DNA of 14,537 nt from CALJTV01 sp034433775 (GTDB lineage Bacteria; Chloroflexota; Dehalococcoidia; GIF9; UBA5629): contig DAOUAI010000113.1 of the NCBI GenBank assembly GCA_034433775.1, forward strand, positions 1 through 14,537. The letters are read 5' to 3'. Both the position numbers and the translations under genes were made by a program. The notes beneath the pieces are model-generated. The model worked only from the letters and a program-made list of their open reading frames with translations. It searched no databases and was not told the DNA's origin. This document shows positions 13,167 to 14,537 of this stretch, one piece after another (the first letter of the stretch is position 1; each line of letters begins with the position of its first letter).

Positions 13167-13192
13167 AATTGCACCTCCTCCAGTTTACTTTA

Positions 13193-13750
13193 CTACTTGC
13201 CCTTGCCGCGCTCTTCCAGTTTACTGATCCTCGCCTGAATATCCTCCAGCTGTTTCGCCAGCAGTTGCCACTGCGCTTTTAGCTCCGAAAGCCCCTGCTG
13301 CAAGCTTCCCGGCTGTGCTGTCAAGTCCGCCGACGTTATGCCCCGTCCTGATGCTCCTCTTCCCATTCCCCTACCCCAAGATGTACCGGCAGTACCAAAA
13401 TGTCCCGGCACAGTGGGCTGGGAACTAGCCCGATACTTACCCTGCTTGTAAGCTTCGATAGCATCCTTAACCTTCCCGGAAACACTGGTTACCACTTCAA
13501 TGCCAGCCGAGGAGAGCACCTGATAAGCATTCGGCCCACAGTTCCCGGTGAGCACTGCCTTCACCCCCTTGCTGGCAATCATCTGCGCCGCTGATATCCC
13601 AGCCCCACCAGAAGCGACAGAACTGGTGTTTTCTACCGCCTCAAATTGAAGCGTCTCCGAGTCAGCAATTATAAAGTACTGGCAACGTCCGAAGCGAGGG
13701 TCCACCTCGCTATCAAGGATAGTGCCAGCAGATGAAATTGCAATCTTCAC
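13193..13750 (-). CDS. NifX-like protein with C-terminal coiled coil
   Basis: The 185-residue protein has an N-terminal NifX-type domain (about 1-105) with DPRFGRCQYFIIAD (17-30), a mid-loop SGGAGISAAQMI, and AVLTGNCGPNAYQVL (65-79), the hallmark of the MTH1175-like / orange-protein branch. A Gly/Ser-rich linker (106-150) follows, then a coiled coil (about 154-182) reading LSELKAQWQLLAKQ then LEDIQARISKLEE. That tail resembles the tails of the two products encoded just upstream. It probably carries the metal-sulfur cofactor, with C23 and C71 visible. The start is GTG 13750, with GGAGG 7 nt upstream; its G is shared with the TAG stop of the preceding frame. It heads the ATPase section of the operon. 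Confidence 0.88.
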   Translation of the reverse strand: MKIAISSAGTILDSEVDPRFGRCQYFIIADSETLQFEAVENTSSVASGGAGISAAQMIASKGVKAVLTGNCGPNAYQVLSSAGIEVVTSVSGKVKDAIEAYKQGKYRASSQPTVPGHFGTAGTSWGRGMGRGASGRGITSADLTAQPGSLQQGLSELKAQWQLLAKQLEDIQARISKLEERGKGK

Positions 13751-13857
13751 TATCTCGCCTCCTTGGTCAATTCCTTTATTCGAGCTTCAATTGCAGCAAG
13801 CTCAGCCTTCACAGCCTCAGCCTGTTCTTTCAACAAGCTGAGTCCCTGTTCCCGGCT
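13750..13857 (-). pseudogene. orphan coiled-coil segment, partial duplicate of the preceding gene's 3' end
   Basis: The frame ending at TAG 13752-13750 encodes SREQGLSLLKEQAEAV then KAELAAIEARIKEL, closely matching the tail of the 13869-14201 product (SREEELGYLKEQAEVI then KEELERIEARVKEL). The frame is open back to 13902 but has no ATG or GTG; only TTG codons within the coil (agc TTG TTG aaa) could start it, with a poor ribosome site. At DNA level the two copies differ at many third positions, so the duplication is old and the protein sequence has been conserved. It may be a real small coiled-coil protein started at TTG, the remnant of a second DUF5320-like gene, or be reached by reinitiation. 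The stop overlaps the next gene's GTG by one base. Confidence 0.5.
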
Positions 13858-13868
13858 GGGACAACCAA

Positions 13869-14201
13869 TTAGCTTTGACGTTCCAGTTCCTTTACCCTGG
13901 CCTCAATTCGCTCCAGCTCCTCTTTTATCACCTCCGCCTGCTCCTTCAGGTAACCAAGTTCCTCCTCCCTGCTCATAGACGGCGTAAAGGGAGCATAATA
14001 ACCAGGGAAAGGCGGGGAAGCGTAATAGGGATGATAGACCGGCGGATACATTCGAGGGAGCATACCAGCCCAACCGAGGAAGTAACCGCATCTGGACAGA
14101 CCGCCCCTACCGATGCCGACAAATGGCCACGGAGGGGAAGCCCCCCAAAAGCCAAACCCCCAGCCGCGACCAAAACCTATACCTCTACCAAATCCATACA
14201 T
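13869..14201 (-). CDS. DUF5320-like Gly/aromatic-rich protein with C-terminal coiled coil
   Basis: The 110-residue protein starts with a Gly/Phe/Trp-rich segment (MYGFGRGIGFGRGWGF), continues through a Pro/Tyr-rich stretch (51-76, MYPPVYHPYY) and ends in a charged coiled coil (78-108). This is the layout of DUF5320 proteins, which habitually sit beside NifX-type and twin MinD ATPase genes; no biochemical role is established. The low-complexity head could line a hydrophobic surface or membrane face, and the coil could bind the NifX-like partner, which carries a similar coil. GGAGGTG lies 7 nt upstream of ATG 14201, a strong site. Confidence 0.8.
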   Translation of the reverse strand: MYGFGRGIGFGRGWGFGFWGASPPWPFVGIGRGGLSRCGYFLGWAGMLPRMYPPVYHPYYASPPFPGYYAPFTPSMSREEELGYLKEQAEVIKEELERIEARVKELERQS

Positions 14202-14270
14202 ACTACTTCACCTCCTTTCCAAAACTCAGCCTCGCCTAACCTTTAGGTCTCACATCACATTGCCGCCCCA

Positions 14271-14537
14271 TCACCGCCAGCCTCTGCCACGACATCTCCC
14301 CAAGCCACCTCCCACCCTGACAACCCCCGGCGGCGCCAGCGGCACAATCCCCGAGCTATGGCACGCGGGACACAACCTTGGTGGAGTCGCCACCAGAGTC
14401 TCAAAAGGTACCTCCCATTCATGCCAGTTGCCACAGCGGAACCGCCGCCATGCCAGTTCGAAGTTGCCCCCCTCCACCTTTATCGCCTTCCCGTTAATTA
14501 AGGCGTCGGCCACCTTGCGTCTCGCCGAATTTAATAC
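14271..14537 (-). CDS. DUF134 (UPF0251) family protein C-terminus with zinc-ribbon-like tail, partial at right edge
   Basis: The frame is open to the last base and reads VLNSARRKVADALINGKA then IKVEGGNFEL. This is the end of the helix-turn-helix domain plus the NGKxxxIEGGN motif that closes DUF134/UPF0251 proteins. The apparent GTG start at 14513 is therefore internal; the real start lies beyond the window. After the motif come about 55 extra residues with C27 (of the short frame), HEWEVPFETL, CPAC (C48-x2-C51) and a Gly/Arg-rich end, suggesting a metal-ribbon tail. DUF134 proteins are putative DNA-binding regulators often next to NifX and DUF5320 genes, so this could control the downstream operon. 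The 69-nt gap to the next gene shows no clear promoter. Confidence 0.75.
   Translation of the reverse strand, partial: VLNSARRKVADALINGKAIKVEGGNFELAWRRFRCGNWHEWEVPFETLVATPPRLCPACHSSGIVPLAPPGVVRVGGGLGRCRGRGWR

Noticed and set aside
12519..13168. Plus-strand open frames across the ATPase and zinc-ribbon genes
   Set aside because: They are His/Pro/Ser-rich complements of the minus-strand genes, which have strong ribosome sites and motifs.
14230..14250. CCTAA-AGG-TTAGG hairpin between the DUF134 and DUF5320-like genes as a terminator
   Set aside because: The stem is only 5 bp and there is no T run; it is too weak to call.

Overview
The window looks like a chromosome fragment of a strictly anaerobic bacterium. 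Gene content and protein style (SfsA, a DUF2344 radical-SAM-linked protein, CNNM/CorC, CooC/CooT, NifX-type proteins, two ferredoxin-bearing MinD ATPases) fit an uncultured Chloroflexota of the Dehalococcoidia type, but that placement is inference from recall, not a computed result. I saw no rRNA, tRNA, CRISPR array, insertion sequence or origin.

Left part (1-1973, all minus strand): two decayed genes flank one intact gene. A lipoprotein gene (1-432) has one in-frame TAA and then stays open to the window edge. A flavodoxin-fold reductase (448-1005) is intact. An ArsB/NhaD-like permease (1184-1824) has a one-base frameshift and has lost about 200 central residues. The permease remnant keeps an elaborate 5' leader: a near-consensus promoter, an intrinsic terminator, a second hairpin, and a 31-codon frame that runs through both hairpins and overlaps the permease start as ATGA.

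Middle (2065-5966): plus-strand sfsA, a pyruvate-kinase C-terminal-domain protein and a 59-residue Cys-rich protein; then a minus-strand 89-residue protein; then, from a divergent promoter region with a perfect 22-bp palindrome, a CNNM/CorC-type transporter overlapping a DUF2344 protein.

Right part (5997-14537, all minus strand) is the most interesting. Read in the direction of transcription, the first block (14537 to 10345) holds a DUF134 C-terminus joined to a zinc-ribbon-like tail, a Gly-rich coiled-coil protein (DUF5320-like), an orphan copy of that coiled coil, a NifX-like protein ending in the same type of coiled coil, a zinc-ribbon protein, two MinD-family ATPases each with two inserted 4Fe-4S motifs, an FmdB-type zinc ribbon, a 98-residue protein paralogous to the one at 3653-3922, and a second NifX-like protein. 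This resembles the gene set of the orange-protein (ORP) Mo/Cu-S cluster complex of Desulfovibrio. The second block (10235 to 5997) holds a SAM methyltransferase, an Mrp/ApbC-type ATPase lacking its usual CxxC, a CooC-type nickel ATPase, a CooT-type nickel protein, a NifU/IscU-like scaffold, a two-cluster ferredoxin and a metallo-beta-lactamase-fold hydrolase. Together the two blocks read as a metallocofactor-assembly island with four related P-loop ATPases within about 5 kb.
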